DNA from: CAYLMG01 sp964493425
Lineage (GTDB): Bacteria > Planctomycetota > Phycisphaerae > Sedimentisphaerales > Anaerobacaceae
DNA: 57,730 bases
Assembly: GCA_964493425.1 (NCBI GenBank)
Contig: CAZBMW010000016.1
Span: 1-57,730 of the forward strand
Direction of reading: 5' to 3'
Of the stretch, positions 51,044 through 57,730 are shown piece by piece. Position numbers and translations under genes: made by a program. How positions within the stretch are numbered: position 1 is the first letter of the stretch; each line of letters begins with the position of its first letter. The notes under the pieces were generated by a model, which saw only the letters and a list, made by a program, of their open reading frames with translations, was not told where the DNA came from and ran no database searches.

Positions 51044-52846
51044 TCAGCTTTTCGCCTGGTCGATGATGAGGTCCTTGACCTTTCTGCTCGGCAGATTAAA
51101 TGCCCCGTAAGCTGCAGCGGCGGCACTTCTCAAATCCGGTTCGATATCCTGCGAGCTTATAAGCGAGTAGATAGCATCTATCAGTTCGACATTGAGCAGA
51201 TTAGCATTAACTTTGGCTGATACAGCAAGGGAATCGAAACCTGCTATGCGAACCTCCATAGAGTTTCTTCCGTCGAGTGCCATTGCCGCTATTGTCCTCT
51301 GTGCATCAGTGCTGTTAAGATATGCCAGGACCTGTCCTGCGAGGATTTGAAGCTGCTCTCGCTCGTCTTTAGTCGCGCTTATCAGTGCGCTTTGTGCACC
51401 TGCCAGGTTGATGACTTTGTTTCTGCTCTGAGCTACGTTAAGCATAGCAGTGGCTGCACGGATGGCATAGCTGTCTGCCAGCTGCTGCGGCCAGTCTCGT
51501 GAATCTCCTATTTTTTCAACCTGGTCGAGAGCTTCAGCAAGGTTCTCTGTAACGAGCCTGCTTTCAGCAAACTCTATTGTCGGCCCTGCTGTTGCTATGG
51601 CGATAGCAGCGCTGTATCGAACACTCCTGTCATTATAAGAAAGAGCCTGAATTAGCGGCTGGGCTATACCAAGATGATAAAGCAGTGACTTCTCACCGGC
51701 AATCTTTGCAAGAGCCTCGACCGCTCCGAGAGCGACATAGCTGTCTCCGTCCTTTAACGCTCTTGCCAGAGCCTGATGAAGATACTCCGGCCCTGCTGTC
51801 GTCGCATAAGTCATAGCGTCCGGATGCTCGATACCAAAATAATTCGGCATCGCAACGCCGGTCGATTCGGCTTTGAAAAAGGCTGCAAGCCACAGACCGA
51901 TAGACTGCCCGAAAGAAGCATCTGCCCTCAACGACCATTCGCAGCATCGCATAACCATCAGCTCATAGAAATAGCTCTTGTCAACCTCCACCCTTTCGAG
52001 CCTGTTTTTGTCAGAATTCCAAAACCAGATATTTGAAAATTCCGCTTCCACTGCAGGGCTGAGGGATTCTGCATGATAATAATAATTCTCGGCAAGATTG
52101 TAGAAAAGCAGAGCAGCAGGTACCGTTAGAGCGGACGGGTCGATTTTTTTTATGCTTTCCCTTGCGAGCTCTCTTAGCTGTGCCGATTCATCATTTTCAA
52201 CAATATATTTCAAATATGCCAGAGACTGGGGATATTCAATCTGCCCGAGTGTCTCTATTATTGTTGCCTTGACGGTGACATTATCAATCTGCAAAGCTGC
52301 CCCAAGCGGCCTGATAGCATCTCTGCCTATTCTGGGAAGAGCCCGGATTATATTAGGCCATTCAGCTTCTCTGGATGAGTCGGTCAGTGCATCTACCATA
52401 TACATTATCGAGTATTCACCAGCGTCCTGCAGCCTTCTGACTCCGTTAAGCCAGCCTCTGTTACCGCTGCTCAGTCTCTTTATTTCCTCCACAATAATCT
52501 TCGGGTCACGTCTGCGGATGAATCTTCCCTTTTCAATCAGGCCGATTATCTGGGAACTGACATCCGCCAATTCCCTGTCATGCTCGTTTTCTTTTGCCTT
52601 CTGAAGTATAATTTCACTCTGCGGAATAGCCGAGCTGCTTTCGAGCAGTTGAACGGGGTCGGGTTCACTGTCGATTATCATCCTCGCTGTACCTTTCGCC
52701 ATGTCAAGACGGCCTATTCTCAGGTAATGCAAAAAGTCTGAGAACTGCTCGTCAACGGTTTGATTGTTTGCGCCTTCAGCGAATAGCGGTGACAAGCAAA
52801 TGAAAAATACCACGAAAACATAAGCGATGGATTTTCTGCTAAGCAT
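51044..52846 (-). CDS. Secreted HEAT-repeat protein
   Basis: 600 residues from ATG 52846, chosen because TGGAGAG lies upstream and it begins a signal peptide (LSRKSIAYVFVVFFICLSPLFAEG). The rest consists of helical HEAT-like repeats, for example PLGAALQIDNVTVKATIIETLGQIEYPQSLAYLKYIVEN and SYVALGAVEALAKIAGE, VRYSAAIAIATAGP (given here in fragments). Likely periplasmic or surface-exposed scaffold. It is convergent with the CvpA-like gene (3-nt gap) and has its own promoter. Confidence 0.83.
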   Translation of the reverse strand: MLSRKSIAYVFVVFFICLSPLFAEGANNQTVDEQFSDFLHYLRIGRLDMAKGTARMIIDSEPDPVQLLESSSAIPQSEIILQKAKENEHDRELADVSSQIIGLIEKGRFIRRRDPKIIVEEIKRLSSGNRGWLNGVRRLQDAGEYSIMYMVDALTDSSREAEWPNIIRALPRIGRDAIRPLGAALQIDNVTVKATIIETLGQIEYPQSLAYLKYIVENDESAQLRELARESIKKIDPSALTVPAALLFYNLAENYYYHAESLSPAVEAEFSNIWFWNSDKNRLERVEVDKSYFYELMVMRCCEWSLRADASFGQSIGLWLAAFFKAESTGVAMPNYFGIEHPDAMTYATTAGPEYLHQALARALKDGDSYVALGAVEALAKIAGEKSLLYHLGIAQPLIQALSYNDRSVRYSAAIAIATAGPTIEFAESRLVTENLAEALDQVEKIGDSRDWPQQLADSYAIRAATAMLNVAQSRNKVINLAGAQSALISATKDEREQLQILAGQVLAYLNSTDAQRTIAAMALDGRNSMEVRIAGFDSLAVSAKVNANLLNVELIDAIYSLISSQDIEPDLRSAAAAAYGAFNLPSRKVKDLIIDQAKS

Positions 52847-53014
52847 TAAAAACTCTCCAAAAGTCTCTGCATTTCCTGAAACCATATATCGGCTGAAACA
52901 AATAAATAGCGGCATTTCAGCCGACCCTAACCCTCAAAAATGGTGTTTATGAGCGGTTTTTATCGAACACAAGTATAATTTCTTACTAAGTTTATTGTCG
53001 TCTTAGATGCCTAT

Positions 53015-53043
53015 ATACTAAAGAAAAATACCTATCCTGTCAA
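53015..53043 (-). promoter_or_regulatory. Promoter of the HEAT-repeat gene
   Basis: Leftward: perfect TTGACA (53043-53038), 17-nt spacer, TAGTAT (53020-53015). Transcription would start near 53008, giving a leader of about 160 nt. Confidence 0.7.
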
Positions 53044-53151
53044 TAAAAAAACGCTCATTACAAAATAGAGTGTCTGGGAATGATAGGCAATTGGCTCGTG
53101 AAGCAAAGAATTTCTATCGAAGAGGAAAGATTAACATTATAGGACATTCAT

Positions 53152-54372
53152 TTAGCCTTCGCTGATTCTGTGCTTTTCAAGCCAGCTCCTGACCCATTTA
53201 ACTGCCTGCTGCTTTGTTTGCAGAGTACTTTCGAGCTGGGCAATGTACATCTCCTCAGCCAAACGGCCGAGCAATGGTCCTGGACAGGCACCTAATTTGA
53301 TTAGCTCGTGGCCGTCTAATAAAGGTTTCGGCCTTAATTCAATGTCACCTAACTTTCTGATTCTTCTTTTCAATTTAACAAGCGAACCGATACTTTTGTT
53401 CTGAGCCCTCTGTAAAGCCCGCTGCAACTCATAAAGGTCACGAAAATACGGTTCCGAAAGTATCAGTTTTAACTGGGCAAGTGACATTTTATCGTCAAGC
53501 AGTTTGCCCCTGTTGGCAAGTAGAAATTTTACGTGCTTTGTCTGATTTCTGCTCAGCTTGAGAACCTTTATTTTTTCAAGTGCGAACTCCGTCGGACATC
53601 CTATAAACAAAGCTGCCAGGGCGAGTGCAAAGTTGGTCTTCTTCTTTAGTCTGCTTAGAACCTTAATAGCCAGGCTTATCTGCTCGGCTGTAAGGCCGGG
53701 GAAGATTTGCTTAATCAGGCCTGTCCTTTCCATCAGCCACAAGCCGTCAGCTCTGCTGGGGTCGGTCAGTATGGCCTCTAATTCCATACATATACGTTCA
53801 CCGCTTATTTTGCAAATTTCATTCGCGTATTTGCAAACGGCAGAGAGTGTCTTGGGCTCTATTTCAAATTCGAGCTGAGTTGCAAAGCGCACCGCCCGCA
53901 GCATCCGCAGGTAATCCTCGGCAAAGCGTTCCTCCGGCCTGCCGATTGTTCGCACAATTTTCTTTTTTAAGTCAATCTGCCCGTCAACAAAATCGATAAC
54001 TTTTTTCTCCAAAGGCTGATAAAACATTCCATTGATTGTAAAGTCCCTTCGTGCGGCGTCTTCAGCAGCATTGGTAAACCTGACAGCCTGCGGATGCCTG
54101 CCGTCCTGGTAACCTGCTTCGGCTCTGAAAGTTGCCACTTCGATTTGCTTGTCATCGAGCAGGACAATAACGACTCCGAACTTTGCGCCGACCTTCAGTG
54201 TCCTTTCGAACAATTTTATGATTTGCTGCGGCTTTGCATTTGTTGCAACGTCATAATCCTTTGCCGCCCTGCCGAGCAGCATATCGCGCACACACCCCCC
54301 TGCCAGCAACGCCTCGAAACCGTTGCGGTGGAGCACCTTTATTATTTTTATTGCAGCCTGTTTATTTGTCAT
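53152..54372 (-). CDS. CCA-adding enzyme / poly(A) polymerase (class II nucleotidyltransferase)
   Basis: 406 residues. LLAGGCVRDMLLGRAAKDYDVATNA (about 19-43) has the catalytic GG and DxD of the family; RDFTINGMFY (about 105), FVDGQIDL and AEDYLRMLRAVRFATQL (about 145-165) complete the head and neck. The C-terminal half is helical. Adds CCA to tRNA 3' ends or poly(A) to RNA; the two activities cannot be separated with certainty from sequence. CCA is not encoded in the tRNA-like end at position 18, so such an activity is needed. Its start overlaps the rsmD stop by 11 nt. Confidence 0.92.
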   Translation of the reverse strand: MTNKQAAIKIIKVLHRNGFEALLAGGCVRDMLLGRAAKDYDVATNAKPQQIIKLFERTLKVGAKFGVVIVLLDDKQIEVATFRAEAGYQDGRHPQAVRFTNAAEDAARRDFTINGMFYQPLEKKVIDFVDGQIDLKKKIVRTIGRPEERFAEDYLRMLRAVRFATQLEFEIEPKTLSAVCKYANEICKISGERICMELEAILTDPSRADGLWLMERTGLIKQIFPGLTAEQISLAIKVLSRLKKKTNFALALAALFIGCPTEFALEKIKVLKLSRNQTKHVKFLLANRGKLLDDKMSLAQLKLILSEPYFRDLYELQRALQRAQNKSIGSLVKLKRRIRKLGDIELRPKPLLDGHELIKLGACPGPLLGRLAEEMYIAQLESTLQTKQQAVKWVRSWLEKHRISEG

Positions 54373-54946
54373 TGCCGGAACGCACCAAAAATGTAACAGC
54401 CATTGTACCCCATATCCTTCTTTCTGCTACCTTAAAAGAGCCGTACTCTTGCAGCAACTGTGTTTTTTTATGTGTTCTTACCACGACAACAGCTCCGGCA
54501 GCCGCTTGTGTCTCTAATAAGTTAAATAGGGCTGCGAGCTGTGATTTCTCACCAACGTCATCCGTGAGTATATAAGGCGGGTCAATAAAAACAAGCTCGT
54601 AGGCTTTTTTATTCGAGTCGATAACAGCACCAATCTTAAAGGCATTTGCCGTTATCACTTTCGATTCCTTTACAAAGCCGGCTTTTGCAATATTCTTTTT
54701 AAGCAGTGTCACTATCTCAGGCTCTTTTTCAACAAAGCAGACGAAGTCTGCCCCCCTGCTGAGGGCTTCGAGCCCGAGTGAGCCGACGCCGCAAAAAAGG
54801 TCGGCCACGGTACCTGCCGTGGGAAAACCGTAATTGAACAGAACGTTAAAAACCGATTCCTTAACCCTGTCGATAATCGGCCTCGAGACATCTGTTTTAG
54901 GGCTTAAAAGTTTCATACCTTTTTTTGCGCCGGCTATAATTCGCAT
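54362..54946 (-). CDS. rsmD: 16S rRNA (guanine966-N2)-methyltransferase
   Basis: 194 residues from ATG 54946; a start at 55000 would add an untypical extension. RIIAGAKKGMKLLSP, then RPIIDRVKESVFNVLFN (about 25-41), VADLFCGVGSLGLEALSRGA (AdoMet site, about 48-67) and the catalytic FIDPPY (about 120-125) define RsmD. Methylates G966 in the 30S head. It overlaps the following polymerase gene. Confidence 0.94.
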   Translation of the reverse strand: MRIIAGAKKGMKLLSPKTDVSRPIIDRVKESVFNVLFNYGFPTAGTVADLFCGVGSLGLEALSRGADFVCFVEKEPEIVTLLKKNIAKAGFVKESKVITANAFKIGAVIDSNKKAYELVFIDPPYILTDDVGEKSQLAALFNLLETQAAAGAVVVVRTHKKTQLLQEYGSFKVAERRIWGTMAVTFLVRSGNDK

Positions 54947-55015
54947 TAATATAATATATAAAACAGAAGATTTTTTAGCGAGTGTTTTGTTGAGATTCAA
55001 TTTTGAAAAACAGCA

Positions 55016-55531
55016 CTACAGCAGCAGGTTTTGCATCTGGACGGCGCAGGAGCGGAATTTCTTAGCGGGTAGTGTCACTGTCTTCCATTTCGGGCTTCGC
55101 AGCTTCATAAACCTGATATAATCATCGAGCCTGATACAAAAGAAAATGTATGCCGAGCCGTTGAAATCATAAACCGCCCTTCCGTCAAAATCGACGTCGA
55201 TTTTTTCGATTCTGTAAGCGAAGACAAAGGCAGCCGTATGAGTAGGCCCGAAAACCTTTTGCCATCTCAAAAGGCCCTCGATATCATCGGCTGTGACCCA
55301 GCATTCGAAACCTGCAAGCTTTGCGAAGCTCGCGCCGCTGAACTTTCTGCCCTTGACTTCCGCGACTATTATCTGCTGATTCGGCGGGTAAATAAGATAA
55401 TCGAAGCTCTTGATATTAGAACGGCCGAGAGCCGCCCTTTTCTGCTCATCGACGGCTATGTATTGTATGTGATTGTCAATCAACCAGTTCCCGAAGGCCT
55501 TTTCATAATGATTAAGATGGAAGTTCTTCAT
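55016..55531 (-). CDS. HYExAFE-family protein
   Basis: 171 residues. HYEKAFGNWL at residues 7-16 matches the HYExAFE signature (with a Gly at the last place), which I know from planctomycetes. Downstream FDYLIYPPNQQIIVAEVKGRKF (about 39-60) has a D...ExK pattern like PD-(D/E)XK nuclease-fold proteins, which is my inference. The rest, LAGFECWVTADDIEGLLRWQ and the C-terminal KLRSPKWKTV, is unassigned. Its start codon directly follows the hisS stop, so translation is coupled. Function unknown. Confidence 0.8.
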   Translation of the reverse strand: MKNFHLNHYEKAFGNWLIDNHIQYIAVDEQKRAALGRSNIKSFDYLIYPPNQQIIVAEVKGRKFSGASFAKLAGFECWVTADDIEGLLRWQKVFGPTHTAAFVFAYRIEKIDVDFDGRAVYDFNGSAYIFFCIRLDDYIRFMKLRSPKWKTVTLPAKKFRSCAVQMQNLLL

Positions 55532-56845
55532 TTATGATTTTAAATATTTTTCTGGATTGTCCAGAAACTGTTTGATTGGAACCGCCTGCTGCTCACCCGT
55601 AGCCATATCTTTTATTTTAACTTCTCTCTTCTGAAGTTCTTTCTCGCCAATAATTATGCAATATTTCGCATTTTGAGCAGAGGCTTCTTTTAACTGACGG
55701 GAAATACTACTCGGCCTATAGCAAAAACTGACCGATTTTTTCATAAACTTTAGTTTCCCAACAATACTATCTACCTCGGTTACATATTTAGGGAAATAAA
55801 CAACGAAACAATCGATAGTTCTGGCGTGAATTTTTTCGTCGATCAGGCCTTTTTCGCGAAGCAGAATCTCGAGGACACAATCGCCCATTCCCATACCAGT
55901 TCCGGTTACCTCGGGGCCACCAAATTCTTTTAGCAGGTTATCATATCGTCCACCGCCGCAAATGGCCCGCAGGTCACTGGTAATATCGTGAACCTCGAAA
56001 ACGATGCCCGTATAATAATCCAATCCCCGAACAATAGAGGGGTCATAAACACAGAAGTCACCAACTCCCATCGCCTCTAAATGGTCAAGAACATGTTTTA
56101 TTTTTAAATATGCATTGTTTTGCTCCGACTTGTGTTCTGTCAATTCTTTAAGTTCAGGCATAGAATCGACATTCATAAAATCCAATATTTTCCCAGCGGT
56201 CTTCTTGTCTGGAATTTGCTCTTCAAGAACTTTTTCGAAGGTCTCCTGCGGCAATCTGGCTTTCTTGTCAAGCACGGCATATATAGATTCGAGCTTATCC
56301 TCGGGAACACCCTGGCTTTCGAGAAAAGTAGCCAATAATTCCCGGCTTGATATTTTAACTTTTACATCATTGCTTGTTAGTCCAACCTCCCGTAAGTAGT
56401 CAACCGTAGTGAAAATAACCGCGGCATCGGCCAATTCTTTTTCGAAGGCGTATTCTGCACCTATGATATCGATATTCCACTGGAAGAACTCGCGCAGGCG
56501 GCCCTTCTGAGGACGTTCTGCACGGAAGAGTCTCGGCACGGAGAACCATTTTATTGGTTTTGGCAGAGAGTTAATTCTCTGGTTGACCATACGCGCAAGC
56601 GACGGGGTAATTTCGGGGATAAGGGCGAGGTCTCTGCCGCCGCGGTCTTTGAGGGAAAATAGCTGTTCAACAATCTCGTCTCCACTTTTTATCTGAAACA
56701 TCGCCAGATGTTCGAGGATTGGGCTGTCGTACTCCTCAAAGCCGTTTCGAATCGATACTTTTTTCCAGCCGTCGATTATGAAGTTTCTGACGGCCATTTC
56801 CGCCGGATAAAAATCTCTTGTTCCTTTTACAGATTGAATCTTCAT
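55532..56845 (-). CDS. hisS: Histidyl-tRNA synthetase
   Basis: 437 residues, normal. KGTRDFYPAEMAVRNFI at the start, class II motif 2 FRAERPQKGRLREFFQWNIDIIGAE (about 108-132, shown in part elsewhere), LDYYTGIVFEVHD (histidine A motif region, about 270) and motif 3 GTGMGMGDCVLEILL (about 315), with a C-terminal anticodon domain (about 345-437). Its start overlaps the YkgJ-like gene by ATGA. Confidence 0.96.
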   Translation of the reverse strand: MKIQSVKGTRDFYPAEMAVRNFIIDGWKKVSIRNGFEEYDSPILEHLAMFQIKSGDEIVEQLFSLKDRGGRDLALIPEITPSLARMVNQRINSLPKPIKWFSVPRLFRAERPQKGRLREFFQWNIDIIGAEYAFEKELADAAVIFTTVDYLREVGLTSNDVKVKISSRELLATFLESQGVPEDKLESIYAVLDKKARLPQETFEKVLEEQIPDKKTAGKILDFMNVDSMPELKELTEHKSEQNNAYLKIKHVLDHLEAMGVGDFCVYDPSIVRGLDYYTGIVFEVHDITSDLRAICGGGRYDNLLKEFGGPEVTGTGMGMGDCVLEILLREKGLIDEKIHARTIDCFVVYFPKYVTEVDSIVGKLKFMKKSVSFCYRPSSISRQLKEASAQNAKYCIIIGEKELQKREVKIKDMATGEQQAVPIKQFLDNPEKYLKS

Positions 56846-57237
56846 TTCTTTCTCTTTTTCCTTTTAAGTCCCGCAATTGGGTCCATACCATTATTGAACT
56901 TTTTTCTGATATATTTTTCCATTTGTTTATCATCGGTAAAATACAGCTCGTAATCGTATTCACCTTCGATGAAGTCACAAACCTTTGTAGTATACGTCCT
57001 GCAGATTTTCGGCCTCTTGTCATATATAGTGCATCTGTAATCATCGGTCAGGTATTTGCACTTACTTTTTATGCTGATATACCAGTCACCGTCTTCGACG
57101 AAAACAGTAATACCCTCATGGAACAGATACCATTTTATGTCTTCATAATCCTGCTCGTCTTCCGGTGTCTCAATCGGCAGAGAAAAATACCTGCAGCAAA
57201 GTCCCGTGCATTTATCGCATAAGTTTTCTTTCATCAT
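56842..57237 (-). CDS. YkgJ-like cysteine-cluster protein
   Basis: 131 residues from ATG 57237 (TTGGAG upstream), starting MMKENLCDKCTGLCC. The Cys pattern CDKCTGLCCRYFSLP, then KCKYLTDDYRCTIYDKRPKICRTY (listed in two parts), is that of the YkgJ/UPF0153 zinc or iron-sulfur cluster family. The C-terminus is basic (RKKFNNG...KRKKRKK). Exact role unknown. Overlaps hisS by ATGA and heads the five-gene operon. Confidence 0.85.
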   Translation of the reverse strand: MMKENLCDKCTGLCCRYFSLPIETPEDEQDYEDIKWYLFHEGITVFVEDGDWYISIKSKCKYLTDDYRCTIYDKRPKICRTYTTKVCDFIEGEYDYELYFTDDKQMEKYIRKKFNNGMDPIAGLKRKKRKK

Positions 57238-57376
57238 CAACAAAACTCCAATTAGACAGCTGTAGATTAATATAGCAATCAGATATCCGAACACTATAAG
57301 CTATGTAAAAGTAAACGTCAAGAAATGAGACTGATTAAAGGCCGGAACCTCGGCAGGCTGTAAAAACATCATAAAA

Positions 57377-57410
57377 TAAAAAAGGCTGTAAGTTTATCAA
57401 CTTACAGCCT
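57377..57410 (-). terminator. Rho-independent terminator of the PEP-CTERM gene
   Basis: Leftward: AGGCTGTAAGTT (57410-57399) pairs perfectly with AACTTACAGCCT (57394-57383) around a TATC-type loop, followed by a U-run (57382-57377). About 38 nt after the stop at 57449. Confidence 0.9.
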
Positions 57411-57448
57411 CAGCCTTTGCCCTGGCTTCTTACACCAGATTAAAACTT

Positions 57449-57730
57449 TTACCTTTTCCGCATTAACATTAATCCGCCTCCCAAGCCGAGCATACAAATA
57501 GTAGCCGGCTCAGGAACAATGGTATTGGTCGGATAGCAGCAGCCATTGAGGTCAGCCGTCAATGTACTTGTCGAACCGACATATTTAAGAACAACCACAT
57601 CATCAAGACTTACAGATTCCGGCATCAAATTGCTAATAACCTCGAAAGCGCCTCCTCCAGTCCTACGTACATCCTCACCGCTGCTCGTATCAGCTGTAAA
57701 TCTGAGCACGGGACAGTAGATTCCCAAAAC
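57449..57730 (-). CDS. PEP-CTERM sorting-signal protein, C-terminal part
   Basis: At least 93 residues; the N-terminus is beyond the window edge. The C-terminus is a textbook PEP-CTERM tail: VPEPATICMLGLGG, a hydrophobic helix and RKR. This tail directs exported proteins to exosortase-mediated membrane processing in bacteria with exopolysaccharide. The visible ectodomain ends in a Cys-containing LNGCCYPTN segment. The terminator at 57377-57410 follows. The open frame continues through the window edge. Confidence 0.88.
   Translation of the reverse strand, partial: VLGIYCPVLRFTADTSSGEDVRRTGGGAFEVISNLMPESVSLDDVVVLKYVGSTSTLTADLNGCCYPTNTIVPEPATICMLGLGGGLMLMRKR

Overview
The window looks like a chromosomal segment of a Gram-negative Planctomycetota bacterium, most plausibly class Phycisphaerae (Sedimentisphaerales-like). 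The evidence is the combination of a very large secreted LamG/fibronectin-like/dockerin-like protein, a PEP-CTERM protein, an HYExAFE-type protein, an ECF sigma factor with a small membrane partner, lipid A genes (lpxD, lpxI), a heptosyltransferase-like gene, and intergenic DNA rich in short dispersed and tandem repeats. Taxonomy is inferred from content only; there is no rRNA gene. The very first bases look like the 3' end of a tRNA-Ser gene cut by the window edge.

Layout. 0-5.1 kb: tRNA-like end, a partial copy of it, a strong terminator and a 1625-residue secreted multidomain protein. 5.8-16.9 kb: Na+/Ca2+ exchanger, GT9 glycosyltransferase, Nudix hydrolase, a cyclotransferase/amidoligase-like fusion, a GT2 plus giant membrane-protein pair, an ECF sigma/membrane-protein pair and an aspartate aminotransferase. 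17.1-23.3 kb: B12-type radical SAM protein, a RidA/chorismatase-like protein, and an overlapping pair made of a membrane-anchored beta-propeller with one CxxCH motif and a large membrane protein. 23.5-40.0 kb: a long rightward series: unknown protein, miaB, sodium/solute symporter, galactokinase-like kinase, pyrK, pyrD, small unknown gene, DUF167, MATE exporter, transglutaminase-like/TPR protein, VCBS-repeat protein, mnmA, lpxD, lpxI. 40.0-43.65 kb: an AT-rich, repeat-laden islet with three small unknown genes. 43.65-48.5 kb: the classical translation cluster thrS-infC-rpmI-rplT-pheS (leftward) without an adjacent pheT. 48.7-52.8 kb: membrane-anchored GspE-like ATPase, CvpA-like protein, and a HEAT-repeat protein on the other strand. 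53.1-57.3 kb: a tight leftward operon of a YkgJ-like protein, hisS, an HYExAFE-like gene, rsmD and a CCA/poly(A) polymerase. The window ends inside a PEP-CTERM protein gene.

Most informative points: infC begins at an AUU codon 26 codons upstream of the first conventional start; the 277-nt infC-rpmI gap can fold into a hairpin whose loop forms a 7-bp pseudoknot with a downstream segment, a candidate L20 autoregulatory leader; two related inverted-terminus elements flank a small gene in the islet, one carrying an exact 32-nt insertion; and heptamer-periodic tandem DNA sits directly at the starts of both pheS and pyrD.
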